DNA of 64,000 nt from Paraclostridium sordellii (GTDB lineage: Bacteria > Bacillota > Clostridia > Peptostreptococcales > Peptostreptococcaceae): contig NZ_LN679998.1 of assembly GCF_000953675.1 (NCBI RefSeq), positions 2,995,652 to 3,059,651 on the forward strand. The letters are read 5' to 3'. Within the stretch, counting starts at the first letter, position 1, and every line of letters begins with the position of its first letter. Below are positions 55,986 to 64,000 of this stretch, piece after piece. Made by a program: the position numbers and the translations under genes. Below the pieces are notes generated by a model. The model was not told the origin of the DNA. It was given only the letters and a program-made list of their open reading frames with translations, and did no database searches.

Positions 55986-56933
55986 ATGACTTTATTAGTT
56001 TTTGGTCATAAAAACCCTGATACAGATTCAATCTGTTCATCAATATCATTAACATACTTAAAAAACAAACTAGGACAAACAGCTAAAGCTTATGCTTTAG
56101 GAGATGTTAGAAAAGAAGCTCAATTTGTTTTAGATTACTTTAAAGTTGATGCTCCAACTGTATTAACTTCTATATCAAATATATGCAATGAGGATGCTAG
56201 CTTATTACTAGATGGAAAAGCTAATGTTATATTAGTTGACCATAATGAATACGGACAAAGTATAGATGGATTAGAAAATGCAGAAATAGTTGAAATAGTT
56301 GACCATCACAAACTAGGTGGTATGAAAACTGATACACCTTTATCAATGAGATTAATGCCTGTAGGATGTACTTGTACAATAATAACTCAAATGTTTAAAG
56401 AAAATAATATTGAAATACCATATGAAATAGCTGGTCTTTTAATGTCAGCTATCCTATCAGATACATTATTATTCAAATCTCCAACAACTACAGAAATGGA
56501 TAAAAAAGCTGTTGAAGAATTAAACAAAATAGTAAATGTAGATATAGAAAAATATGCTATGGATATGTTTAAAGCAGGAACATCTTTAGATGGTTTCACA
56601 GTTGAAGAAATAGTAAATATGGACTTTAAACCATTCGATATGGAAGGTAAAAAAGTTGGAATAGGACAAGTGTTCACATTAGACATAGATGCTGTTCTTA
56701 ATAAGCAAGATGAATTTTTAAGTTATATAAATAGCACTGATTTTGATATGTTATTATTAGCAGTAACAGATATAATAAAAGAAGGTTCTTATTTAATATA
56801 CAAAGCTGAAGACAAACTAATATCAGATGCTTTTGGTGTAAATGCTTCTCAAGGAGTATTCGTAGAAGGAGCTGTTTCTAGAAAGAAACAATTAGTTCCA
56901 AATTTAAGTGAATCTGTTAAAAAGAATATATAA
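55986..56933 (+). CDS. ppaC: Manganese-dependent inorganic pyrophosphatase (family II)
   Basis: A DHH-superfamily pyrophosphatase of 315 residues. Metal-binding motifs are FGHKNPDTDS at the N-terminus, LVDHNE, and VDHHKLG (the DHH signature, near residue 110); the C-terminal DHHA2 domain ends in SRKKQLVPNL. No CBS regulatory domains are inserted. It removes pyrophosphate from biosynthesis. The in-frame ATG at 55968 lies upstream of AAAGGAG and is not used; the ATG at 55986 is. Confidence 0.96.
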   Translation: MTLLVFGHKNPDTDSICSSISLTYLKNKLGQTAKAYALGDVRKEAQFVLDYFKVDAPTVLTSISNICNEDASLLLDGKANVILVDHNEYGQSIDGLENAEIVEIVDHHKLGGMKTDTPLSMRLMPVGCTCTIITQMFKENNIEIPYEIAGLLMSAILSDTLLFKSPTTTEMDKKAVEELNKIVNVDIEKYAMDMFKAGTSLDGFTVEEIVNMDFKPFDMEGKKVGIGQVFTLDIDAVLNKQDEFLSYINSTDFDMLLLAVTDIIKEGSYLIYKAEDKLISDAFGVNASQGVFVEGAVSRKKQLVPNLSESVKKNI

Positions 56934-56952
56934 ATTATATTTAAAATACTAA

Positions 56953-56992
56953 AAATAAAAAGAGATTCTTAAATTTAAGAATCTCTTTTTTA
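56953..56992. terminator. Bidirectional terminator between ppaC and the cyclophilin gene
   Basis: A perfect 34-bp loopless palindrome (56957-56990) with A-run and T-run ends between convergent genes. Confidence 0.88.
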
Positions 56993-57045
56993 TGTTATGC
57001 TTATTGAGGTTTTAATTCATTCTATATTGAAATAAATTAATTTAA

Positions 57046-57570
57046 TTACATTTTTTCTACGTCAGAATAATCTTTTCCAAATGTTTCTACAGTAACTTTT
57101 TTCATTACTTGTGGAGTTTGAGGCTTGTCCATTCTATCTGTTTTAACAGAAGCTATTTCATCAACAACATCCAGACCTTCTATTATTCTACCAAATGATG
57201 CATATTGACCATCTAAGTGTGGTGAATTTGCATGCATTAAGAAGAATTGTGATCCAGCTGAATTAGGAGCCATAGTTCTAGCCATTGAGATAACTCCTCT
57301 TTCATGTCTTAGATTGTTAGTGTGTCCATTTTGAGTAAACTCTCCTTTTATAGTATGTCCTGGTCCACCCATACCTGTTCCATTAGGGCATCCACCTTGT
57401 ATCATAAATCCAGGTATAACTCTATGGAATGTTAATCCATCATAAAATCCTGATTGTACTAAAGATACAAAGTTCTTTACTGTATTTGGAGCTATATGCG
57501 GATATAACTCTATTTTTATTTGTTTTCCATTTTCCATTTCTATTGTTACTATTGGGTTTTTATTTTCCAT
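57046..57570 (-). CDS. Cyclophilin-type peptidyl-prolyl cis-trans isomerase
   Basis: A cytoplasmic cyclophilin of 174 residues without signal peptide. Active-site elements are FHRVIPGFMIQGG (Arg and Phe), NSAGSQFFLM and ASFGRIIEG. It speeds proline isomerisation during folding. GAAAGGA precedes the ATG. It converges on ppaC and shares its terminator. Confidence 0.95.
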   Translation of the reverse strand: MENKNPIVTIEMENGKQIKIELYPHIAPNTVKNFVSLVQSGFYDGLTFHRVIPGFMIQGGCPNGTGMGGPGHTIKGEFTQNGHTNNLRHERGVISMARTMAPNSAGSQFFLMHANSPHLDGQYASFGRIIEGLDVVDEIASVKTDRMDKPQTPQVMKKVTVETFGKDYSDVEKM

Positions 57571-57629
57571 TTTATGTACTTCCTTTCTTACTAGTTTTAT
57601 ATTCTCTTTTTATTATATACCAATAATAA

Positions 57630-57672
57630 TAAAAAATCACAAAAATAAGCTACTTATTTTGGTAGCTTATTT
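57630..57672 (-). terminator. Terminator of the P-loop ATPase gene
   Basis: An 11-bp perfect stem (57643-57653 with 57662-57672) overlaps the stop; a T-rich tail follows on the minus strand. Confidence 0.75.
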
Positions 57673-58263
57673 CTCATCTTTTTCATCTAGTAATTCAGTT
57701 TCATTATAGTTTATATCTAATAATTCTAATATTTGTTTAGCTCTAGCTTTTGTAGATCCTGAAACCTCTACAAAGTTTATATTTTCAGATTTTAAAAAGC
57801 TTAATATAGCCTCATCAATTTGAATAGCTATGCTTTCATCTTGCCATCTAACTCCATCCTTAACATATCCAAACTGTCTTGGAACATATACAATCATATC
57901 ATAATTTTGTATATCTTCTAGAGCTAAGCAGTATAAATCTTTTAATATTTGTATTTCTTTGTTAGTTCTTTTTCTATCACCTAACATGAATCTTCCATAT
58001 ATGTAAGGTACAAATGTAGCATAGTCTGTAAGTGCATAATCAAATCCAGATAAATCATCCTCTATCTTTTTTTGACCTAAATATATACCATACTGTTCAG
58101 ATATAGTTTCGATCATTCCTTTATCTCTTAAATATTCAGTAGAATATTCTAAAGCATATCCTACATCTAATCCAGCTATTTTCATTTCAACATATAAATG
58201 TTGTATTAATGTTGTCTTCCCACATCTAGGTCCACCTAGTACAGCGATTCTCTTAGTTGCCAT
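57667..58263 (-). CDS. P-loop ATPase/kinase-like protein (NadR/AAA_28-like)
   Basis: A 198-residue nucleotide-binding protein with Walker A LGGPRCGKTTL (about 9-19), a likely Walker B in DYALTDYATF and DMIVYVPRQ, and a C-terminal acidic tail. The size and pattern resemble NadR-type kinase or Ttd14/AAA_28 domains. No second domain is present, so the substrate is open. It is a single gene with its own terminator. Confidence 0.65.
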   Translation of the reverse strand: MATKRIAVLGGPRCGKTTLIQHLYVEMKIAGLDVGYALEYSTEYLRDKGMIETISEQYGIYLGQKKIEDDLSGFDYALTDYATFVPYIYGRFMLGDRKRTNKEIQILKDLYCLALEDIQNYDMIVYVPRQFGYVKDGVRWQDESIAIQIDEAILSFLKSENINFVEVSGSTKARAKQILELLDINYNETELLDEKDEK

Positions 58264-58362
58264 AATTTATATCAACTCCATACTTTTTATTTCAAAATCA
58301 GAACCTTTTTATTATACTAACATACGCTAATTTATTCAACATTTTCAAGTTATTTATTAATT

Positions 58363-59112
58363 TTATACATTAATAGTTAATCTTTTTGCTATTTCATATC
58401 CATCATTAAATGTTTGTTTGCAAAATTCTCCATTAAAATTCAATGTAGCATTTTTTTCAAATGCTTTATCCGGCTTAACTATAATTATATTTTCTTTTTT
58501 ATAGTTTGATTTTATATATTCAGGTAATTCAAAGTCGAAGTTCATAGTTATTATTATTATTTTATCCACATTTTCATCTAATAAAGGCTTTAATAATGTA
58601 TTATTTAACATTCCTCCATCTAAATTGTATCCATCATATAAACCTTCTACTAAATCCTTTTTAAATTGATCTGAAGGTTTAAGATCTTTTGATGGTCTAA
58701 ATGGAAGTAATGAACTATATTTTATAGCCTCTAATCCCGCTTCATAGCTTAATTTAGATATATCTACAACTTTTTCTGTCATTATTGAATTATTTATATT
58801 AACATAATTAACATAAAATGGTCTTTTACTATTTGAATTGTTTTTTAATGATTTTAAGATGTCTATTGCCAAAGAGTTATCCACAGTGTTATCAACTATT
58901 TTGATACCGTTTTCACCAATTGTCTGAATATTTATCCACATATCCTTTAAGTTGTTAACATTTTCTGTGTATATGTAATATCCGTTTATTGCACCTATCG
59001 ATGTACCTGCTATAACATCAAATTTTAAATTTCTTTCATAAAGTCCATATATAACTCCTGCTTCAAAAGCCCCTTTAGCTCCACCTCCAGCTAAACATAA
59101 GCCTAATTTCAT
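58363..59112 (-). CDS. Patatin-like phospholipase
   Basis: A 249-residue serine lipid hydrolase with a Ser/Asp dyad. The oxyanion motif is GGGAKGAFEAGV (about 9-20), the nucleophile Ser in GTSIGAING (about 39-47), and the Asp in LDGGMLNN (about 178-185). No signal peptide is present, so it acts in the cytoplasm or at the inner membrane face. Substrate lipids are unknown. AGGAGTG precedes the ATG. Confidence 0.92.
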   Translation of the reverse strand: MKLGLCLAGGGAKGAFEAGVIYGLYERNLKFDVIAGTSIGAINGYYIYTENVNNLKDMWINIQTIGENGIKIVDNTVDNSLAIDILKSLKNNSNSKRPFYVNYVNINNSIMTEKVVDISKLSYEAGLEAIKYSSLLPFRPSKDLKPSDQFKKDLVEGLYDGYNLDGGMLNNTLLKPLLDENVDKIIIITMNFDFELPEYIKSNYKKENIIIVKPDKAFEKNATLNFNGEFCKQTFNDGYEIAKRLTINV

Positions 59113-59172
59113 ATTGAATCACTCCTATTCTAACTTTTAATTTTTTATAAATTGAATTTATTAATAATTGTA

Positions 59173-59209
59173 GGGGATGTAAAAAGTTTATATACTTTTA
59201 TACATCCCC
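59173..59209 (-). terminator. Hairpin downstream of the M18 aminopeptidase gene
   Basis: GGGGATGTA (59173-59181) pairs with TACATCCCC (59201-59209), extended by a bulged A/T stem. No T-run follows on either strand. Confidence 0.5.
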
Positions 59210-59233
59210 CATAAATGTAATATAAATTATATT

Positions 59234-60532
59234 TTATAACTCATAAAATACTTTAAACGTCTTATATATATCCATATGGTCTTTTACACATCCTAATTCC
59301 CTTATAGAATGCATAGACAGTATCGGACTACCAACATCAACTGATGGTATATCTATATGAGTAGATGATATAGGACCTATAGTGCTTCCACCTCTTACAT
59401 CAGATCTATTAACAAACTCTTGACAGTTTACACCAGCTTTTTCACATACAGCTTTATATACAGCTATAGATTGGCTATCACTTGTATAAGCCTGATTTGC
59501 ATTTATTTTTATAACTGGACCTTTCCCCATAACAGGTCTATTAGTTGGATCATGCTTTTCAGGTACATTTGGATGAACAGCATGTGCAAGATCTGCTGAT
59601 ATTATAAATGAAGAATATAAACTTCTAAAGAAGTCTTCTCTATCTTGACCTAAAGATATAGAAATTCTTTCTAATACATTTATCAACATATTTGAATCAG
59701 CTCCTTGTTTAGTGGAACTTCCTACTTCTTCATTATCAAATACAGCTACTACATTTATTCCTTTTGATCCTTTTGAATTTATAAGAGCATGTAAACTCGC
59801 ATGAGCCATTGATAAATTATCTAATCTACCACAAGATATCATTTCTTCATTTGCACCTATTAACATGCCTTTTTCATATTCATATAAAAATAAATCAAAG
59901 TCTATAATATCATCTACTTTACGACCTAATTCCTTAGCAATAGTCTTAACTAAGAAATTATCTTTTTCTAAAGTATCATTTAATAATCCTACTAAAGGTA
60001 ACATATCCTTTTGTTTATTTAAAGCAAATCCATCATTAACCTCTCTATTCATATGTATTGCTAGATTAGGTATTATACAGATAGGTCTATTTATATTTAC
60101 TAATGTCTCAATAGGTCTTAGGGCACAGTCTCCTTTTAAAACTACTCTACCTGCTATAGCTAAAGGTCTATCTAACCATGTATTTAATATAGGACCACCA
60201 TAGCACTCTGTATTTAATTTTAAATAAGTTTTCTCAACTTCCATTTCTGGATTTGGCTTTATCCTAAAAGCAGGCGAATCTGAATGTGACCCAATTATTC
60301 TAAAACCATCTTCTTTAACATCTTCTGAATTTACTGTAAATGCTATTATAGCTGATGAATTTTTAGTAGTATAATATTTTCCACCTTTTTTTAAAGTCCA
60401 TCTCTCTCTAGAATCTAATCTTTCGAATCCATTTAATTTTAATAATTCTTCAGACGTTTCTACTGAGTGAAAAGCTGTTGGACTATTGTGTATAAATCCT
60501 ATTAAGTTTCTTGCAAATTCATTTGAATTCAT
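59234..60532 (-). CDS. M18-family aspartyl aminopeptidase
   Basis: A 432-residue zinc aminopeptidase. Metal and catalytic motifs are GSHSDSPAFRIKP (about 80-92), the Glu pair in VFDNEEVGSSTKQGA, SADLAHAVHPN, and the final His in SPILSMHSIREL. It removes N-terminal acidic residues from peptides and so feeds amino-acid fermentation. AAGGGGG precedes the ATG. It begins 20 bases after the pcrA stop, on the same strand, so the two are likely co-transcribed. Confidence 0.93.
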   Translation of the reverse strand: MNSNEFARNLIGFIHNSPTAFHSVETSEELLKLNGFERLDSRERWTLKKGGKYYTTKNSSAIIAFTVNSEDVKEDGFRIIGSHSDSPAFRIKPNPEMEVEKTYLKLNTECYGGPILNTWLDRPLAIAGRVVLKGDCALRPIETLVNINRPICIIPNLAIHMNREVNDGFALNKQKDMLPLVGLLNDTLEKDNFLVKTIAKELGRKVDDIIDFDLFLYEYEKGMLIGANEEMISCGRLDNLSMAHASLHALINSKGSKGINVVAVFDNEEVGSSTKQGADSNMLINVLERISISLGQDREDFFRSLYSSFIISADLAHAVHPNVPEKHDPTNRPVMGKGPVIKINANQAYTSDSQSIAVYKAVCEKAGVNCQEFVNRSDVRGGSTIGPISSTHIDIPSVDVGSPILSMHSIRELGCVKDHMDIYKTFKVFYEL

Positions 60533-60552
60533 TTTTCAATCCCCCTTAAAAT

Positions 60553-62775
60553 TTATAGCAAGTCTAATGTTGTATACTCTTTATTTATTTTCTTTATTCC
60601 TTGATTATTAAATGCAATCGTCAAATCTGATCCAGAAGCTGATACAACAGTTCCTACACCAAACTTAGGATGATGCACCTTAGATCCCAATTTAATATCA
60701 TCAACATTAGATTCAGGCTTACTCTCTTTTATAGTAGCATTTACTTTTGTTGCTACACTAGCTTTATTCATAGATTTCATATATTTTTGCTTATATTTAT
60801 CTAGTATATTGTAGTTCGCTTTAGAGTAACTTAATTCATGCACTTCTTCATTAAGTTTTTCTATACATTCTTGAGGAAGCTCTTCCATAAATCTTGATTG
60901 TATAGATGGATTAGTTTTTCCATAAAGAGTTCTTTTCTTTGTAAGTGTCATATATAACTCTTTTTTAGCTCTAGTTATCCCAACATAACAAAGTCTTCTT
61001 TCTTCTTCTATATCAGATTCACTCATAGATCTTACGGCTCTTGAGATAGGGAATAACCCCTCTTCCATACCAATTAAGAATACAACTGGGAATTCTAGTC
61101 CCTTTGATGTATGTATAGTCATAAGAGAAACTCTATCATCCTCTTCTTCTCCACTTTCTGAAGAAGTAAGAGCAACATTAGTTAAAAATGTTTCTAAATC
61201 TTTTTCTTCACTACTATTTTCAAATTCTATAGCAATAGATATAAACTCTTTTAAGTTGTCTATTCTATCTTGAGATTCTTCGCTTTTATCTTTTTCTAAC
61301 TCATCTAGGTATCCTGTAACATCTAACACTCTTTCTATAAGCTTACTCACAGAATATGCATCTTTTATTACTCTAAGTGTACCTATTAAATCTACAAACC
61401 CATTTATGTTAGCTCTAGCCTTTGTAGATATATCCGAGTTAGTATCAACATCTAAAAGTACAGAAAATATACTTTCTTGCTTTAAACTTGCTCTATCCTC
61501 TATTTTTTCTATAGTTCTAAGCCCAATACCTCTCTTAGGAACATTTATTATTCTTTTTAAAGATATATCATCCTGAACATTTTGAAGAACTCTTAAGTAT
61601 GCAACTAAATCCTTTATTTCTTTTCTTTCATAGAACTTAGTTCCTCCATATATGTTATATGGTATCTGACTTCTATTTAAAGCATCCTCTATGGCACGTG
61701 CTTGTGCATTGGCTCTATATAATACTGCAAAATCTTTAAATGGCTTATTTTCTTTCTCATGTATTTTCCATATACTATCTGCAACAAAATCAGCCTCTTC
61801 AATTTCATCTGCATTAACTTGAATCTTTATCTTTTCACCTTCTTTTTGTTCACTCCAAAGTTTTTTTCTTTTTCTTTCTATGTTATTAGAAATAACAGTA
61901 TTAGCAGCATCTAGTATAACTTGAGTAGATCTATAATTTTGTTCTAACTTTACAACATGAACATCACTATAGTCTCTTTCAAACTCTAATATATTTCTTA
62001 TATCTGCACCTCTCCAACCATATATACTTTGGTCATCATCTCCAACAACACAGATATTTTGGTGTTCTTTTGCTAAAAGCTTTATAAACTCATATTGGGC
62101 CTTACTCGTATCTTGATACTCATCAACCATTATATATTTAAATTTGTTTCTATAATATGCTAGTACACTTTCTTCTTTCTTTAATAACTCTACAGTTTTT
62201 ATTATTAAATCATCAAAATCTAGGGCACTATTTCTTTTTAGTCGATCTTGATATAAAGTATACACGGCTGCAATCTTACTCATTCTTGCATCACTTCTAT
62301 GCATATCTTTATACTGTTCTGGAGTCAATAGTTTATCCTTAGCTCCTGATATATAACTTATAACTACTTTAGGTTCAAATGTCTTATCACTAAGATTTAG
62401 CTCTTTTAAGCAATCCTTAACTAAGGTAACTTGATCAGAACTATCATATATTACAAATGATCTATTATATCCGATTCTATTTATATCTTTTCTAAGCATT
62501 CTAACGCAACATGAATGGAAAGTTGTTATCCACATGTCTTTAACATCTGAATCTATAGTTTCCTCAACTCTTTCCTTCATTTCATTTGCAGCTTTATTTG
62601 TAAATGTTATTGCTAATATATTACTAGGATGTACTCCTTTATTTTTCATAAGATGAGCTATTCTCGTAGTTAAAACTCTTGTCTTTCCTGATCCAGCACC
62701 TGCTAATATAAGTACAGGACCTTCCGTTTTTAAAACCGCCTCCTTTTGGGCGGGGTTTAGTGAATCTATATCCAT
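60553..62775 (-). CDS. pcrA: ATP-dependent DNA helicase PcrA/UvrD
   Basis: A superfamily 1A 3'-5' helicase of 740 residues. Motifs in order are LNPAQKEAV (Q motif), GAGSGKTRVL (I), ITFTNKAANEM (Ia), VDEYQDTSKAQ (II), VVGDDDQSIYGWRGA (III), LEQNYRST (IV), and SLMTIHTSKGLEFPVVF (V) with YVGITRAKKELY (VI). The C-terminal Tudor-like segment (KLGSKVHHPKFGVGTVV) that contacts RNA polymerase is present. It acts in repair, conflict removal and replication. AGGAGGT precedes the ATG. Confidence 0.97.
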   Translation of the reverse strand: MDIDSLNPAQKEAVLKTEGPVLILAGAGSGKTRVLTTRIAHLMKNKGVHPSNILAITFTNKAANEMKERVEETIDSDVKDMWITTFHSCCVRMLRKDINRIGYNRSFVIYDSSDQVTLVKDCLKELNLSDKTFEPKVVISYISGAKDKLLTPEQYKDMHRSDARMSKIAAVYTLYQDRLKRNSALDFDDLIIKTVELLKKEESVLAYYRNKFKYIMVDEYQDTSKAQYEFIKLLAKEHQNICVVGDDDQSIYGWRGADIRNILEFERDYSDVHVVKLEQNYRSTQVILDAANTVISNNIERKRKKLWSEQKEGEKIKIQVNADEIEEADFVADSIWKIHEKENKPFKDFAVLYRANAQARAIEDALNRSQIPYNIYGGTKFYERKEIKDLVAYLRVLQNVQDDISLKRIINVPKRGIGLRTIEKIEDRASLKQESIFSVLLDVDTNSDISTKARANINGFVDLIGTLRVIKDAYSVSKLIERVLDVTGYLDELEKDKSEESQDRIDNLKEFISIAIEFENSSEEKDLETFLTNVALTSSESGEEEDDRVSLMTIHTSKGLEFPVVFLIGMEEGLFPISRAVRSMSESDIEEERRLCYVGITRAKKELYMTLTKKRTLYGKTNPSIQSRFMEELPQECIEKLNEEVHELSYSKANYNILDKYKQKYMKSMNKASVATKVNATIKESKPESNVDDIKLGSKVHHPKFGVGTVVSASGSDLTIAFNNQGIKKINKEYTTLDLL

Positions 62776-62878
62776 TATTACCTCCTATATGCCAATGATA
62801 TATGTATATTTTAATCTATTATCTATATTAATTCAAATTTATTGATACATAAATATTAATGCCCATAATTAAATATAT

Positions 62879-62940
62879 TAAAATAAGTATTGGAAGTAAA
62901 AAGTTAAAGCTTTAACTTTTTACTTCCAATACTTATTTTA
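62879..62940. repeat. Perfect 62-bp palindrome between pcrA and the dUTPase gene
   Basis: Bases 62879-62909 are the exact reverse complement of 62910-62940 with no central spacer. It begins 8 bases after the dUTPase stop, so it may terminate that transcript; no T-run follows on the minus strand. Confidence 0.9.
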
Positions 62941-62948
62941 TAGAACAT

Positions 62949-63593
62949 TTAAAATCCAGTATGACCAAAACCGCCACCTCTATTTACTCCTTTTATCTCT
63001 TCAACATCATAAACATGAATAAAATTAGCTCTATAATATTTTGCTAAAACCATTTGAGCAATCCTATTCCCCTTTTGTATATATATACTTCCATATGGAT
63101 TTCCATTCTTGTCTAAATATATGTAGTTTTTAAGTAACTTTTTATATGCTTTTTCACATTCTTTATATTCATTGATATCATACCCTTGAGATTCTACATA
63201 ATCTATTAACCTTACTTCTTTATAGTTTTCTTTTAAATCTCTCAGTTTTTCTATGTCATTTGCTATCTCATAAGGTAGATTAGCTATATTATAATTATTT
63301 TCTAGTATAACAGAAATTTCACTTACTGAATCTGCATCTATAGTTCCTACTGAATTGGATATCTTAAGATTTGTCTTTAATGATAATCCACTTCTTGCTC
63401 TTATTTGAATTTCCATATTATCAGGAATTGCAAACTTTATATTAAGAGGTATAGCTACTTTTTCAAAAGGTCTTATAACCATATCTCTAGCAGCAAATAA
63501 ATCAGCTCCTGATGCTAATGGAGTTTCATATTTTGGTATTGTTGCATTTTCCCCATATTCAATAAATACATCAACACTTTTACTATTATTCAT
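62949..63593 (-). CDS. dut: dUTPase-like protein with a large insertion
   Basis: A 214-residue trimeric-type dUTPase homologue; the usual length is about 140-150. Motif I LASGADLFA (26-34), motif II ARSGLSL (66-72), motif IV GNRIAQMV (175-182) and motif V RGGGFGHTGF (205-214) are clear. Motif III reads GTIDADSVSEISVIL: the catalytic Asp is kept but the usual Tyr-Arg-Gly is Ser-Val-Ser. Residues about 101-170 are an extra helical, charged segment. dUTP hydrolysis is likely but the sugar/base pocket may differ. A GTG at 63602 overlaps AGGTGAT; the ATG at 63593 is used. Confidence 0.85.
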   Translation of the reverse strand: MNNSKSVDVFIEYGENATIPKYETPLASGADLFAARDMVIRPFEKVAIPLNIKFAIPDNMEIQIRARSGLSLKTNLKISNSVGTIDADSVSEISVILENNYNIANLPYEIANDIEKLRDLKENYKEVRLIDYVESQGYDINEYKECEKAYKKLLKNYIYLDKNGNPYGSIYIQKGNRIAQMVLAKYYRANFIHVYDVEEIKGVNRGGGFGHTGF

Positions 63594-63618
63594 TAAAATC
63601 ACCTATATCCTTTTTAAG

Positions 63619-63660
63619 TAAATAAAAAGAAGAAGTCAGTATGACTCCTTCTTTTATTTA
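63619..63660 (-). terminator. Terminator of the rubrerythrin gene
   Basis: A stem of about 14 bp with one mismatch (63625-63638 with 63642-63655) lies just past the rubrerythrin stop. Confidence 0.7.
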
Positions 63661-63662
63661 AG

Positions 63663-64000
63663 TTATTTTCCAAAATGTCTATTTAATAATCCTAAGAATG
63701 CTTTACCATGTCTAGCTTCATCTTTACACATTTCATGAACTGTATCATGTATAGCATCTAATCCTAGTTCTTTAGCTTTTTTAGCTAATTTTAATTTTCC
63801 ATCAGTTGCTCCATACTCTGCCTCAACTCTTGCTTTTAAGTTAGCTTGAGTATCTGCTACTACTACTTCTCCTAGTAATTCAGCAAATTTAGCAGCATGT
63901 TCTGCTTCTTCAAATGCTATTCTTTTGTATGCTTCTGCTACTTCTGGGAATCCTTCTCTATCAGCTTGACGACTCATTGCTAAATACATTCCTACTTCTG
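63663..64000 (-). CDS. Reverse-rubrerythrin type peroxidase, C-terminal part (start outside window)
   Basis: The frame is open to the window edge (reads ...[12 protein letters not shown]). The four-helix di-iron domain is visible: helix with [15 protein letters not shown] and the last helix with [11 protein letters not shown], which carry Glu and His iron ligands. It ends without a C-terminal rubredoxin domain, so the rubredoxin is expected at the missing N-terminus, as in reverse rubrerythrins of Clostridia. These reduce hydrogen peroxide and oxygen with NADH-derived electrons and are strongly expressed in anaerobes. Confidence 0.88.
   Translation of the reverse strand, partial: EVGMYLAMSRQADREGFPEVAEAYKRIAFEEAEHAAKFAELLGEVVVADTQANLKARVEAEYGATDGKLKLAKKAKELGLDAIHDTVHEMCKDEARHGKAFLGLLNRHFGK

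Noticed and set aside
1..64000. CRISPR arrays, prophage, IS elements, tRNA or rRNA genes
   Set aside because: I saw no regularly spaced repeats, transposase or phage structural genes, cloverleaf sequences or rRNA-like GC-rich blocks.

Overview
The window is chromosomal DNA from a low-GC, endospore-forming, anaerobic Firmicute. The best fit is the family Peptostreptococcaceae (Clostridioides / Paraclostridium / Paeniclostridium-like). Reasons: very AT-rich DNA, strong AGGAGG ribosome sites, a T-box leader, sporulation genes (ytxC, a SpoIID-like protein), rubrerythrin, AdhE, and a complete leucine-reducing hadA-hadI-hadB-hadC-acdB-etfB-etfA cluster with ldhA, the Stickland pathway known from C. 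difficile. I saw no prophage, insertion sequence, CRISPR array, rRNA or tRNA. The genus is inference.

Layout. 1-5.5 kb: 3' end of an ftsH-type gene, thrS behind a T-box, then DUF445, ytxC and a pentein-like protein. 5.5-10.5 kb: nucleoside ABC importer nupO-nupP-nupQ with lipoprotein bmpA. 10.7-19.8 kb: maintenance genes (trmL, vanW, nth, Lon-like protease, queG, rusA-like, an Fe-S aldo/keto reductase, nfo, an HTH regulator). 19.9-25.5 kb: glutaminase, a ThrRS-like/nucleoside kinase fusion, and a tight operon prsW - HEPN-like protein - lepB - TIM barrel. 25.6-32.3 kb: a SpoIID/peptidoglycan-binding protein, a DUF4163/DUF3298 protein, glcT with a GlcT-type RNA antiterminator and ptsG, and fba. 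32.3-43.4 kb: a sigma-54 activator, the had operon and divergent ldhA. 43.4-64 kb: RNA modification, small conserved proteins, the alarmone synthetase relQ, adhE, ppaC, a cyclophilin, patatin, M18 peptidase, pcrA, an unusual dUTPase, and the end of a reverse rubrerythrin.

How it works together. LdhA reduces 2-oxoisocaproate to 2-hydroxyisocaproate; HadA moves CoA onto it; HadI activates HadBC, which dehydrates it; AcdB with EtfAB reduces isocaprenoyl-CoA. The hadA upstream region carries a near-consensus sigma-54 promoter, and the gene just past the far end of the operon encodes a PAS/AAA+/TyrR-type sigma-54 activator. The ldhA side and the adhE promoter each carry an 18-bp Rex-like (NADH sensor) operator, which suggests shared redox control of the electron-sink genes.

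Most unusual items: a Csm6-like HEPN protein without a CARF sensor in the lepB operon; a dUTPase with a ~70-residue insertion and altered motif III; perfect 62-bp and 46-bp loopless palindromes; a parS-like 16-mer; and a possible small RNA near 51.8 kb. Several start codons were moved from an upstream ATG/GTG/TTG that overlaps the Shine-Dalgarno sequence to the next in-frame start.
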